Assembly: GCF_001425085.1 (NCBI RefSeq) | Contig: NZ_LMDN01000003.1 | Coordinates: 471,568 to 535,567 of the forward strand | Origin: Leifsonia sp. Root4 | GTDB taxonomy: Bacteria; Actinomycetota; Actinomycetes; Actinomycetales; Microbacteriaceae | Length of the DNA stretch: 64,000 nt | Direction: 5' to 3' | Part shown: piece after piece, positions 7,499 through 15,086 of the stretch | Layout: each line of letters begins with the position of its first letter | Numbering within the stretch: the first letter of the stretch is position 1 | Program-made: the position numbers and the translations under genes | Notes under the pieces: generated by a model | The model's input: only the letters and a program-made list of their open reading frames with translations | What the model was told of the DNA's origin: nothing | Databases searched by the model: none

Positions 7499-9430
7499 AT
7501 GCGTGCAATGAGATCGATGTTGGCCGGAGCGGCGGGGGCCTCGCTCGTGATCGCGGCGTTCGCGGCCGGAGCCGTACAGCCGAAGATGGCGGCGGTGCCG
7601 GGTGAGGTGCGCTTCACGGCCTCCGGAGACTTCTCCGCCCGGAATGAGACGGGGGCGGTGCTCAGCCAGATCGGCGCACTTGACCCCGATCTGCACCTCG
7701 CGCTCGGCGATCTCTCCTACGGCGTCACCGGGCAGGAGTCGACGTGGTGCGACTTCGTGACGACGCGTGTCGGCGCCGGCTTCCCCTTCGAGCTCTTGGC
7801 CGGCAACCACGAGAGCAACGGCCAGAACGGCAACATCAACGACTTCTCCGCCTGCCTGCCGAACCAGGTCCCTGGCGTGGTCGGCACCTACGGCCGCGAG
7901 TACTTCGTGGACGTTCCGGCAGACGCCCCGCTCGTGCGCTTCATCGCGATCTCGCCGGGGTTGACCTTTCCTGGCGGGAGCTGGTCGTACGCCTCCGGCA
8001 CGCCGCACTACCAATGGACGGTGAACGCGATCGACCAGGCGAGGACCGCCGGCATCCCGTGGGTGGTCGTCGGCATGCACATGCCCTGCCTCTCGGTCGG
8101 CGAATACGCGTGCGCATCCGGTGTCGACATCAACAATCTGATGATGAGCAAGCGCGTCGACCTCGTTCTGAACGGGCACGAGCACCTGTACGCGCGCACG
8201 AAGCAGCTCGCGACCGGGCCAAACTGTTCCGGCCTGACCGCGGGCAGTTACACGGCCGGTTGCGTCGCGGATGCCGACAGCACCCTGGTCAGGGGAGCGG
8301 GAACCGTCTTCGCGACCGTCGGCACCGGCGGCGTCGCGTTGCGCGACGTCTCCACCACCGACCCCGAGGCACCGTACTTCGCCGCGACATCCGGTGCCAA
8401 CCAGAATCCCAGCTGGGGCAACCTCGACGTCGTGGTCAACGCCGACAGCCTGACCGCGAACTTCCGCCGGGCAGCGGGCGGCACGTACGCCGATGCCTTC
8501 ACCATCGGTGCGGCGGCCGGCAACACCCCGCCGACGGCTTCCTTCACCGCCTCCTGCACCAACCGCGACTGCACGGTCGACGCGAGCGCATCCACCGACG
8601 CCGATGGCACGATCACCGGCTACGCCTGGGACTACGGCGACAGCACAACGGGAACGGGCAACCCCGCCGCACACAACTACGCGACAGCCGGCAACTACAC
8701 GATCACGCTCACGGTGACCGACAACGCCGGAGGCACGAACACGACAACCCGACCCGTCACCGTGACCAACCCGCCCGGCCCGGCGGCGCTGGCCGCCGAC
8801 ACCTTCGGCCGCACGGTCGCGTCCGGCTGGGGGAGCGCCGATACCGGCGGCGCCTGGCAGCTCGCCGGCGCGACATCCAGCTTCTCCGTGGCCGACGGCG
8901 TCGGCAAGTTCCGGCTGCCGACCGCCAACGGAACACTCAACGCCTTCCTGAACGGGGTGTCGTCGACCGCAACCGATCTGAGCCTCACCCTGGCCACCGA
9001 CAAGATCCCGGCCGGGAGCGGCTCATACGTGTGGGCATACGGGCGGCGTATCTCCGGCGGCGGTGCGTACCTCGCGAAGCTCAACCTGCGGGCGGGCGGC
9101 GATGTGCGCCTCTCACTGGTCCGCGCCGACTCCAACGGCAACGCCGAGGTGGCGCTCACCGCGACGAGCACGGCCGGCGGTGTGACGTACGCGGCGGGGG
9201 AGAAGCTGAGCATGCGCGTGCGGGTGACAGGAACGTCGCCGAGCACCATCCAGGCGAAGGTGTGGAAGACGGGCACCACGGAGCCGGCCGCCTGGCAGCT
9301 GACGGCAAGCGACAGCACCGCGTCGATCCAGGCAGCCGGCGGCATCGGGCTGAAGAGCTACCTCTCCAGCACGGTGAGCAATGTTCCGATCGTGGTGAGC
9401 TTCGACGATCTCCTCGCGGTGACTCCATGA
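7499..9430 (+). CDS. Secreted metallophosphoesterase with PKD and C-terminal beta-sandwich domains
   Basis: A 643-residue exported protein. A signal sequence with an Ala-rich core covers residues 1-32. A calcineurin-like phosphoesterase domain follows (about 38-340) with LALGDLSYG, GNHES near 102, HMPC, and NGHEH near 226, giving the dinuclear metal ligands. A PKD domain spans about 343-430 (PPTASF start, YAWDYGDS, HNYATAGNYTITLTV). The last 200 residues form a probable carbohydrate-binding or concanavalin-like sandwich beginning DTFGRTVASGWG. It likely hydrolyses phosphoesters outside the cell. AAGGAG 8 bases before the ATG fixes the start; no sortase motif or anchor is seen at the end. Confidence 0.87.
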   Translation: MRAMRSMLAGAAGASLVIAAFAAGAVQPKMAAVPGEVRFTASGDFSARNETGAVLSQIGALDPDLHLALGDLSYGVTGQESTWCDFVTTRVGAGFPFELLAGNHESNGQNGNINDFSACLPNQVPGVVGTYGREYFVDVPADAPLVRFIAISPGLTFPGGSWSYASGTPHYQWTVNAIDQARTAGIPWVVVGMHMPCLSVGEYACASGVDINNLMMSKRVDLVLNGHEHLYARTKQLATGPNCSGLTAGSYTAGCVADADSTLVRGAGTVFATVGTGGVALRDVSTTDPEAPYFAATSGANQNPSWGNLDVVVNADSLTANFRRAAGGTYADAFTIGAAAGNTPPTASFTASCTNRDCTVDASASTDADGTITGYAWDYGDSTTGTGNPAAHNYATAGNYTITLTVTDNAGGTNTTTRPVTVTNPPGPAALAADTFGRTVASGWGSADTGGAWQLAGATSSFSVADGVGKFRLPTANGTLNAFLNGVSSTATDLSLTLATDKIPAGSGSYVWAYGRRISGGGAYLAKLNLRAGGDVRLSLVRADSNGNAEVALTATSTAGGVTYAAGEKLSMRVRVTGTSPSTIQAKVWKTGTTEPAAWQLTASDSTASIQAAGGIGLKSYLSSTVSNVPIVVSFDDLLAVTP

Positions 9431-9442
9431 GCCCGTCATCCG

Positions 9443-9471
9443 TTGTGTGAACCCCACTTCTGGGGCATAAT
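9443..9471 (+). promoter_or_regulatory. Putative sigma-A promoter of the DUF3145 gene
   Basis: TTGTGT at 9443-9448 and CATAAT at 9466-9471 are separated by 17 bases. The spacer contains CCCCACTTCTGGGG, a short inverted repeat that could be an operator. The start codon is at 9546, so the leader would be about 68 bases. Confidence 0.5.
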
Positions 9472-9545
9472 CGTGTGAGTGCCGGTCATGGCACCCGTTT
9501 CACAGGTCGTTGGGGAAGACGCACCTCACACGAAACGGAGAGATC

Positions 9546-10067
9546 ATGACGGCAACACCTGCCCGTCTGGCGCCTGCCGCACGGGGAGTAATTTATGTCC
9601 ACTCGGCACCGCGCGCGCTCTGCCCGCACGTCGAGTGGGCGGCTGGTCGCGCCCTCGGGCGCGCGGTGTACTTCGATTGGGCTGATCAGCCCGTGATCGA
9701 CGGATGCCAGCGCGCCGAGTTCTACTGGGAGGGCGAGCGTGGAACAGGCGCCGCCATCGCCTCCGCACTGCACGGCTGGGAGCACCTGCGCTTCGAGGTG
9801 ACCGAGGACCCGAGCAACGGCTCAGACGGGGCCCGCTGGATGCACACCCCAGACCTCGGAATCTTCTGTGCCCAGGTCGACAGCGTCGGCAACATGGTTG
9901 TGCCCGAAGATCGGATCCGGGCCGCCATGCAGCAGGCCGGCACCAATGTCCTCGAACTCCACCGGGAGCTGCGGCTCGCGCTCGGCCAGGAATGGGACGA
10001 CGAGCTCGACGTCTTCCGCTACGCGAGCGACCACTCCCCGGTGATCTGGCTGCACAAGACCGGATGA
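9546..10067 (+). CDS. DUF3145 family protein
   Basis: A 173-residue soluble protein of DUF3145, a family found almost only in Actinobacteria and with no assigned reaction. Landmarks are GVIYVHSAPRALCPHVEWA near the N-terminus, a WHLRFE-like WEHLRFEVTEDPS segment and a C-terminal FRYASDHSPVIWLHKTG. There is no signal peptide or membrane segment. GGAGA 6 bases upstream of ATG 9546 supports the start. The gene is alone, with its own promoter and a strong bidirectional terminator behind it. It sits beside the fab cluster, but the strands converge, so no shared operon is implied. Confidence 0.85.
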   Translation: MTATPARLAPAARGVIYVHSAPRALCPHVEWAAGRALGRAVYFDWADQPVIDGCQRAEFYWEGERGTGAAIASALHGWEHLRFEVTEDPSNGSDGARWMHTPDLGIFCAQVDSVGNMVVPEDRIRAAMQQAGTNVLELHRELRLALGQEWDDELDVFRYASDHSPVIWLHKTG

Positions 10068-10104
10068 ATCACTGGCCGATCCGAGCGGTCGGCCCCACAG
10101 ACAC

Positions 10105-10138
10105 AGAAGGCCCGCACGGAATACCGAGCGGGCCTTCT
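10105..10138. terminator. Bidirectional terminator between DUF3145 and fabF
   Basis: AGAAGGCCCGC (10105-10115) pairs perfectly with GCGGGCCTTCT (10128-10138) around a 12-base loop. It lies between two converging genes and would serve both. Confidence 0.85.
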
Positions 10139-10163
10139 GAGTGTGTCGAAACCGGTTACCGGA

Positions 10164-11399
10164 TCAGACGCTCCGGAATGCGATGACGGCGTTGTGCCCG
10201 CCGAATCCGAAGGAGTTGCTGATCGCCGTGAGCGAGCCGGTGCCGAGGGCACGCGGCGACGTGACGACGTCGAGCGCGATAGCCGGGTCCTGCTCGGTGA
10301 GGTTGATCGTCGGCGGAGCAACACGCTCGTGCAGTGCCTTCACCGTGAACAGCGCCTCGATCGCGCCGGCGCCACCGAGGAGGTGACCGGTCGATGCCTT
10401 CGTTGCCGACACCGGGATGCCGTCGAGGAGGTCACCGAAGACGCGACGCAGCGCGTTGTACTCGGCGATGTCACCGACCGGCGTGCTCGTGGCGTGGGCA
10501 TTGATGTGCGAGACCTCGCTCAGCGAGACGCCCGCGTTCTGCAGGGTCGTGAGCATCGCACGGGCCGCAGCGGATCCCTCGGGGTCCGGAGCTGTGATGT
10601 GGTACGCGTCGCTCGTGACCGTGCCGCCGAGGAGTTCGGCGTAGATGCGAGCACCACGGGCCAGGGCGTGCTCCTCGGTCTCGACGACGAGCGCGGCAGC
10701 GCCCTCACCGAGCACGAAGCCGTCGCGGCTGACGTCGTAGGGGCGCGAGGCCGTCTTCGGGTCGTCGTTGCGCTTGGAGAGCGCCTGCATGGCCGCGAAG
10801 GACGCGATCGGCAGCGGGTGGATCGCGGCCTCTGAACCGCCGGCGATCACGATGTCGGCCAGGCCGCGCTGCAGGTGGTCGTAGGCGTTGGCGAGGGCCT
10901 CGGTGCTGGAGGCGCAGGCCGAGACGACGGTGCGGATGCCGGCACGGGCGTGCAGGTCCATTCCGATGGCCGCTCCCGGGCCGTTCGGCATGAGCATCGG
11001 AACCGTCATCGGCAGCACTCGGCGGGGGCCGCGTTCGCGCAGGGTGTCCCACGCGTCGAGCAGCGTCCAGACGCCGCCGATGCCGGTGGACCAGTCGACG
11101 GCGAGGCGCTCGGGGTCGACCTCGGGGGAGCCGGCATCCGCCCACGCTTCACGCCCGGCGATCAGGGCGAACTGGCTGGATGGGTCGAGACGCTTGGTCT
11201 CGTGACGCTCCAGCACCTCGCTCGGCTTCACGCGCGCCTGAGCGGCGAAAGTAATGGGGATCTGAGTCTCTTCGACCCAGGGGTAGTCGAGGGTGCTCGC
11301 ACCGGACTCACCGGCGAGCAGGCCCGACCAGGTGTCCTGGGCGTTGCCACCGAGCGGCGACGTCGCGCCGATACCGGTGATCACAATCTTTTTGGTCAT
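10164..11399 (-). CDS. fabF: Beta-ketoacyl-ACP synthase II
   Basis: A 411-residue condensing enzyme that elongates acyl-ACP with malonyl-ACP in type II fatty acid synthesis. The thiolase-fold triad is intact: Cys162 in SACASSTEA, His302 in NAHATSTPVGD and His339 in STGHLLGGAGA. The ATG at 11397-11399 begins MTKKIVITG, the family's usual N-terminus, with GGAGAG upstream. It is the last gene of the leftward fabD-fabH-acpP-fabF run, 93 bp behind acpP. As the only KAS I/II-type enzyme in the cluster it should perform most elongation cycles. Confidence 0.96.
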   Translation of the reverse strand: MTKKIVITGIGATSPLGGNAQDTWSGLLAGESGASTLDYPWVEETQIPITFAAQARVKPSEVLERHETKRLDPSSQFALIAGREAWADAGSPEVDPERLAVDWSTGIGGVWTLLDAWDTLRERGPRRVLPMTVPMLMPNGPGAAIGMDLHARAGIRTVVSACASSTEALANAYDHLQRGLADIVIAGGSEAAIHPLPIASFAAMQALSKRNDDPKTASRPYDVSRDGFVLGEGAAALVVETEEHALARGARIYAELLGGTVTSDAYHITAPDPEGSAAARAMLTTLQNAGVSLSEVSHINAHATSTPVGDIAEYNALRRVFGDLLDGIPVSATKASTGHLLGGAGAIEALFTVKALHERVAPPTINLTEQDPAIALDVVTSPRALGTGSLTAISNSFGFGGHNAVIAFRSV

Positions 11400-11492
11400 A
11401 ACGTCAAACTCTCCACGCAGTGAGGGGATCAAGCGGGCATGCCCGGCCCGGCGAGCCGACGGTTGTCGACCCGCCAGACGGGAAAGGGGGTC

Positions 11493-11741
11493 TTAAGCCT
11501 GGGCTCCGACGATGAAGGTGACAGCGTCACCAACGGTCTTGAGGTTCTTGACCTCTTCGTCCGGAATCTTGACGTCGAACTTCTCTTCAGCGTTGACGAC
11601 GATCGTCATCATCGAGATGGAGTCGATGTCGAGGTCGTCGGTGAACGACTTGCCCAGCTCAACCGTGTCGGTCGCGATGCCAGTCTCGTCGTTGATGAGC
11701 TCGGCCAGGCCGGCAAGAACTTCTTCGGTGGACAATGCCAT
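11493..11741 (-). CDS. acpP: Acyl carrier protein
   Basis: An 82-residue acidic carrier protein. Ser41 in the DIDSIS motif is the site for the 4'-phosphopantetheine arm that carries growing acyl chains between FabD, FabH and FabF. Length and helix pattern are those of bacterial ACP. The ATG at 11739-11741 follows a clear AAGGAG. It lies 68 bp behind fabH, in the usual actinobacterial order fabD-fabH-acpP-fabF. Confidence 0.96.
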   Translation of the reverse strand: MALSTEEVLAGLAELINDETGIATDTVELGKSFTDDLDIDSISMMTIVVNAEEKFDVKIPDEEVKNLKTVGDAVTFIVGAQA

Positions 11742-11809
11742 GTTGTTTTCTCCTTGAGGGGGGTGTTTCGTTTGACCGCCACCCAGTTTAGGGGTGCGGC
11801 AGGACTTTG

Positions 11810-12814
11810 TTAGGGAAGGACGACGACCTGCGCGCCGAACACGAGGCCGGCACCGAAGCCGATCTGCAGTGCGAGGCCGCCGCTCAGCTCGGGGTTCTCC
11901 TCGAGCAGACGGTGCGTCGCCAGCGGGATCGACGCGGCAGAGGTGTTGCCGGTGGTCGCGATGTCGCGGGCGATCACGACGCTCTCCGGCAGCTTCAGCT
12001 GCTTGGCGAACTCGTCGATGATGCGCATGTTCGCCTGATGCGGGATGAAGGCGGCGAGGTCGTCGGCGGTGATGCCGGCGGCCGCGAGGGCCTGCTTGGC
12101 GACCTTGGCCATGTCCCAGACGGCCCAGCGGAAGACCGTCTGGCCCTCCTGGCGGAGCGTCGGCCACTCGGCGGCGCCATCGCGGTACTCCACGAGGGTG
12201 CCGTTCATGCCGACCGCGTTGGCTTTGGATCCGTCGGAACCCCAGACGGTGCTGGAGATTCCCGCGTAGTCGCTCGGGCCGATGACGACGGCGCCCGCGC
12301 CATCGCCGAGCAGGAAGGAGATGCTGCGGTCGGTCGGGTCGACGATGTCCGAGAGCTTCTCGGCGCCGATGACGAGCGCGTAGTGGGCGACACCGGTGCG
12401 AACCAGGGCGTCGGCCTGCGCGACGGCGTAGGCGTATCCGGCGCAGGCGGCGTTGATGTCGTAGGCGGCGGCGGGGTTCGCGCCGACACGGTCGGCGACG
12501 ACGGCGGCCATCGACGGAGACTGCTGCACATTGCTGATCGTGGCGATGATGACGGCGTCGATGAGCTCGGGGGCGATCCCGCTGCGCTCGATCGCCTCGC
12601 GGGCGGCATCCGTCGCCAGGTCGAGCGCCGAGACGTCGCTCGTCGCGCGGGTGCGGGTGATGATGCCGGTGCGCTGCTGGATCCACTCGTCGGAGGAGTC
12701 GATCGGTCCGACGATGTCGTCGTTGGGCACAGCGACCGCGCCGCGCGCCGCACCGACCGCATAGATGCGGGTGTACGCGGGGCCGTGCGACTGCTGCAGG
12801 GTGGGACGGGTCAT
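11810..12814 (-). CDS. fabH: Beta-ketoacyl-ACP synthase III
   Basis: A 334-residue initiating condensing enzyme that joins a starter acyl-CoA to malonyl-ACP; in Actinobacteria it often prefers branched starters. The catalytic triad is Cys124 (NAACAGYAYA), His259 (PHQANMR) and Asn290 (TTGNTSA), and the FLLGDGAGAVV segment is present. The start is taken at ATG 12812-12814 (MTRPTLQQ); the ribosome site is weak, so translation may be coupled to fabD, whose stop lies 37 bp upstream. Confidence 0.94.
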   Translation of the reverse strand: MTRPTLQQSHGPAYTRIYAVGAARGAVAVPNDDIVGPIDSSDEWIQQRTGIITRTRATSDVSALDLATDAAREAIERSGIAPELIDAVIIATISNVQQSPSMAAVVADRVGANPAAAYDINAACAGYAYAVAQADALVRTGVAHYALVIGAEKLSDIVDPTDRSISFLLGDGAGAVVIGPSDYAGISSTVWGSDGSKANAVGMNGTLVEYRDGAAEWPTLRQEGQTVFRWAVWDMAKVAKQALAAAGITADDLAAFIPHQANMRIIDEFAKQLKLPESVVIARDIATTGNTSAASIPLATHRLLEENPELSGGLALQIGFGAGLVFGAQVVVLP

Positions 12815-12851
12815 AGTTCGTATGCCGATCTGCTGGAGGGCGAAAAAGTGG

Positions 12852-13769
12852 TTAAGCCTGGTCGATGAGCTCGAAGGCGGCGGCGAGGTCATCCGGCGTC
12901 TTGATGGCGACGCTCGGGATGCCGCGCATGGCGCGCTTGGCGAGGCCGGTGAGTGCTCCGGCCGGGGCGAGCTCGATGATCCCGGTCACACCTGCGGCGA
13001 GGAAGGATTCCATGCAGAGGTCCCAGCGCACGGGGGAAGAGACCTGGCCGACGAGCAGTTCGACGAAGCGGCTGCCGCTGGCGACCTGCGTGCCGTCGTT
13101 GTTCGTCCAGATCGGCAGTGTCGGGTCTGAGGGGCTGAGCGTGACGGCGACCTCGCTGAGGTGGGCAACGGCCGGCTTCATGTACCGGGTGTGGAAGGCG
13201 CCGGCGACCTGCAGCGGAACGACGCGAGCCTTGGCCGGCGGATTCTCGGCGAGTGCCGCGAGGGCGTCGAGAGCGCCGGCGACGACGATCTGGCCGCCAC
13301 CGTTGTAGTTGGCGGGCTCCAGGCCCAGCTCGGCGAGGCGGGCGAGAAGCTCGGTCTCGTCACCGCCGAGTACTGCGCTCATGCCGGTCGGCTCGAGCGC
13401 TGCCGCGGCGGCCATGGCCGTTCCGCGTTCGCGGACGAAGCGCATGGCGTCGGCGTCGTTCAGGATCCCTGCGCCCGCTGCCGCGGTGATCTCACCGACG
13501 GAGTGACCCGCGATCGCGCCGATCTTCTGGCGACGGCCACCGTCGAGCAGAGCCTCGAGGGTGAGGATGCCGGCTGCCACGATGAGTGGCTGGGCGACGG
13601 CCGTGTCGCGGATGGTGTCGGCGTCACTCGTCGTGCCGTGCGCGACGAGGTCGATGCCTGCGGCATCCGAGATGGAGCGGAGGCGCTCGGCGAAGCGTGG
13701 CTCGGCGAGCCAGGGTTCGAGGAAGCCGGGAGTTTGGGAGCCCTGTCCAGGGCAGACGACGACGATCAC
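12852..13769 (-). CDS. fabD: Malonyl CoA-ACP transacylase
   Basis: A 305-residue acyltransferase that loads malonate from CoA onto ACP. The nucleophile Ser90 sits in GHSVGEI, the oxyanion GQGSQ motif is at residues 8-12, and His193 in GAFHTRYM completes the dyad. The GTG at 13767-13769 is chosen because it gives the family's usual short N-terminus (MIVVVCPGQGSQ). The 93-bp gap from fasR contains a perfect TGTGCG-GGA-CGCACA inverted repeat, a candidate operator, so the fab genes may have their own promoter as well as read-through from aceE-fasR. Confidence 0.95.
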   Translation of the reverse strand: MIVVVCPGQGSQTPGFLEPWLAEPRFAERLRSISDAAGIDLVAHGTTSDADTIRDTAVAQPLIVAAGILTLEALLDGGRRQKIGAIAGHSVGEITAAAGAGILNDADAMRFVRERGTAMAAAAALEPTGMSAVLGGDETELLARLAELGLEPANYNGGGQIVVAGALDALAALAENPPAKARVVPLQVAGAFHTRYMKPAVAHLSEVAVTLSPSDPTLPIWTNNDGTQVASGSRFVELLVGQVSSPVRWDLCMESFLAAGVTGIIELAPAGALTGLAKRAMRGIPSVAIKTPDDLAAAFELIDQA

Positions 13770-13836
13770 TTCTCTAGTTTGCCAATCTGGGTCCGGAGAC
13801 GAATGTGGATGACAAACAGCGTATCGGCGAATCTCT

Positions 13837-13851
13837 TGTGCGGGACGCACA
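13837..13851. promoter_or_regulatory. Palindrome in the fasR-fabD gap, candidate operator
   Basis: TGTGCG and CGCACA are perfect inverted copies around GGA, placed 12 bases behind the fasR stop and 68 bases before the fabD start. In Streptomyces, FasR binds in front of fabD, so this site or the GTTTG/CAAAC pair between it and fabD could be the target. The stem is too short for a convincing terminator. Confidence 0.4.
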
Positions 13852-13862
13852 GAAAGTAGCAC

Positions 13863-15080
13863 TCAGCGACGCCGGCGGAGCCCGTCGTGATCGCTGATCG
13901 AGCCGATGATGAGCGCGGCCTGCAGGATGAGCGCCTCGCGCGCACCGGTGGCATCCCAGCCGATGACCTCGGAGACGCGCTTCAGGCGGTAGCGCACCGT
14001 GTTCGGGTGCACGAAGAGCTCGCGAGCCGTCGCCTCGAGCGAGCGTCCGTTGTCGAGGTAGCACCAGAGGGTGGTGAGCAGCTCGGTCGAATGTGCCTGC
14101 AGCGGGCGGTAGATGCGGTGGATCAGGGTGGCGCGGGCCAGCGGGTCGCCGGCCAGGGCGCGCTCGGGGAGCAGGTCATCCGCCTGCACCGGGCGGGGAG
14201 CGTGGCGCCAGGAGTGAGCGACGGCGAATCCCGCCAGTGCGGCCTTGGCGCTCTTGGAGGCATCAACGAGGTTGGGGACCTCGTGGCCGAGCACCAGGTG
14301 CCCTTGCCCGAAGTGCGGTTCGAGCTGCACGGCCATGTCGAGGAAGCTGATGACGTCCTCCGCGGATGCTGACTCATCCTCGGGCTCGGGATTGGCGCCG
14401 GGGGAGGGCTGCGAGCGGCCGATCACCAAGACGAGGCGGTTGCCCTGCACTCCGATCAGCACGTCGGCGGCCATGTGCCTGGCCGCGCGGCGCAGCTGAT
14501 CGACGTCGAGCATGCGCGGCGTCGTTCCGACGAGCACGGCGACCTCGCCGTGGCCGTGCCAGCCGAGTGCCGCGATACGGCTCGGCAGCTCGTCGTCGTA
14601 TTCTCCGGCGAGGATCGAGTCGACGACCAGTGCCTCGAGGCGCGCGTCCCAGAGGCCGCGTGCCTCAGCCGCGCGGGCGTAGACGTCGGCGGCGCCGAAG
14701 GCGATCTCGCGGGAGTACAGCAGGATGGCCTCGTGCAGGCCCTCGCCGCGGTCCTTGACGCGCTCTTCGACGACCTCGACGACGACGCGGATCAACTGGA
14801 GCGTCTGCTGCAGGCTGACGGAGCGCAGCAGTTCGCGCGGAGCGGCCCCGAACACGTCGGCGGCGATCCACGGTGTCGAGGCCGGGTCGTCGTACCAGGA
14901 GATGAACGAGGTGATGCCCGCTTGCGCGACGAGGCCGACGGCGGAGCGCCGCCCCGGTGGCATGTCGCCATACCAGGGCAGCGTCTCCTCGAGACGTTTC
15001 AGTGTTGTCGTGGACAGCTCACCGGAAATGGTGCGCAGCCACGCCAGCGTCTCTTCTCGTGTCTTCGGCCTCGTCGCCAC
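13863..15080 (-). CDS. fasR: FasR-type activator of fatty acid synthesis (PucR-family helix-turn-helix)
   Basis: A 405-residue regulator with a PucR-type C-terminal helix-turn-helix (about residues 335-390; LFVHPNTVRYRLKRV is the recognition part) and a GGDEF-like/CdaR middle region. In Streptomyces coelicolor the protein of this architecture next to fabD, FasR, activates the fabD-fabH-acpP-fabF operon, and the position here is the same. The GTG at 15078-15080 lies just 6 bp behind the aceE stop, so aceE and fasR are almost surely cotranscribed. That arrangement would link the supply of acetyl-CoA with control of its use in lipid synthesis. Confidence 0.85.
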   Translation of the reverse strand: MATRPKTREETLAWLRTISGELSTTTLKRLEETLPWYGDMPPGRRSAVGLVAQAGITSFISWYDDPASTPWIAADVFGAAPRELLRSVSLQQTLQLIRVVVEVVEERVKDRGEGLHEAILLYSREIAFGAADVYARAAEARGLWDARLEALVVDSILAGEYDDELPSRIAALGWHGHGEVAVLVGTTPRMLDVDQLRRAARHMAADVLIGVQGNRLVLVIGRSQPSPGANPEPEDESASAEDVISFLDMAVQLEPHFGQGHLVLGHEVPNLVDASKSAKAALAGFAVAHSWRHAPRPVQADDLLPERALAGDPLARATLIHRIYRPLQAHSTELLTTLWCYLDNGRSLEATARELFVHPNTVRYRLKRVSEVIGWDATGAREALILQAALIIGSISDHDGLRRRR

Positions 15081-15086
15081 GGTGAC

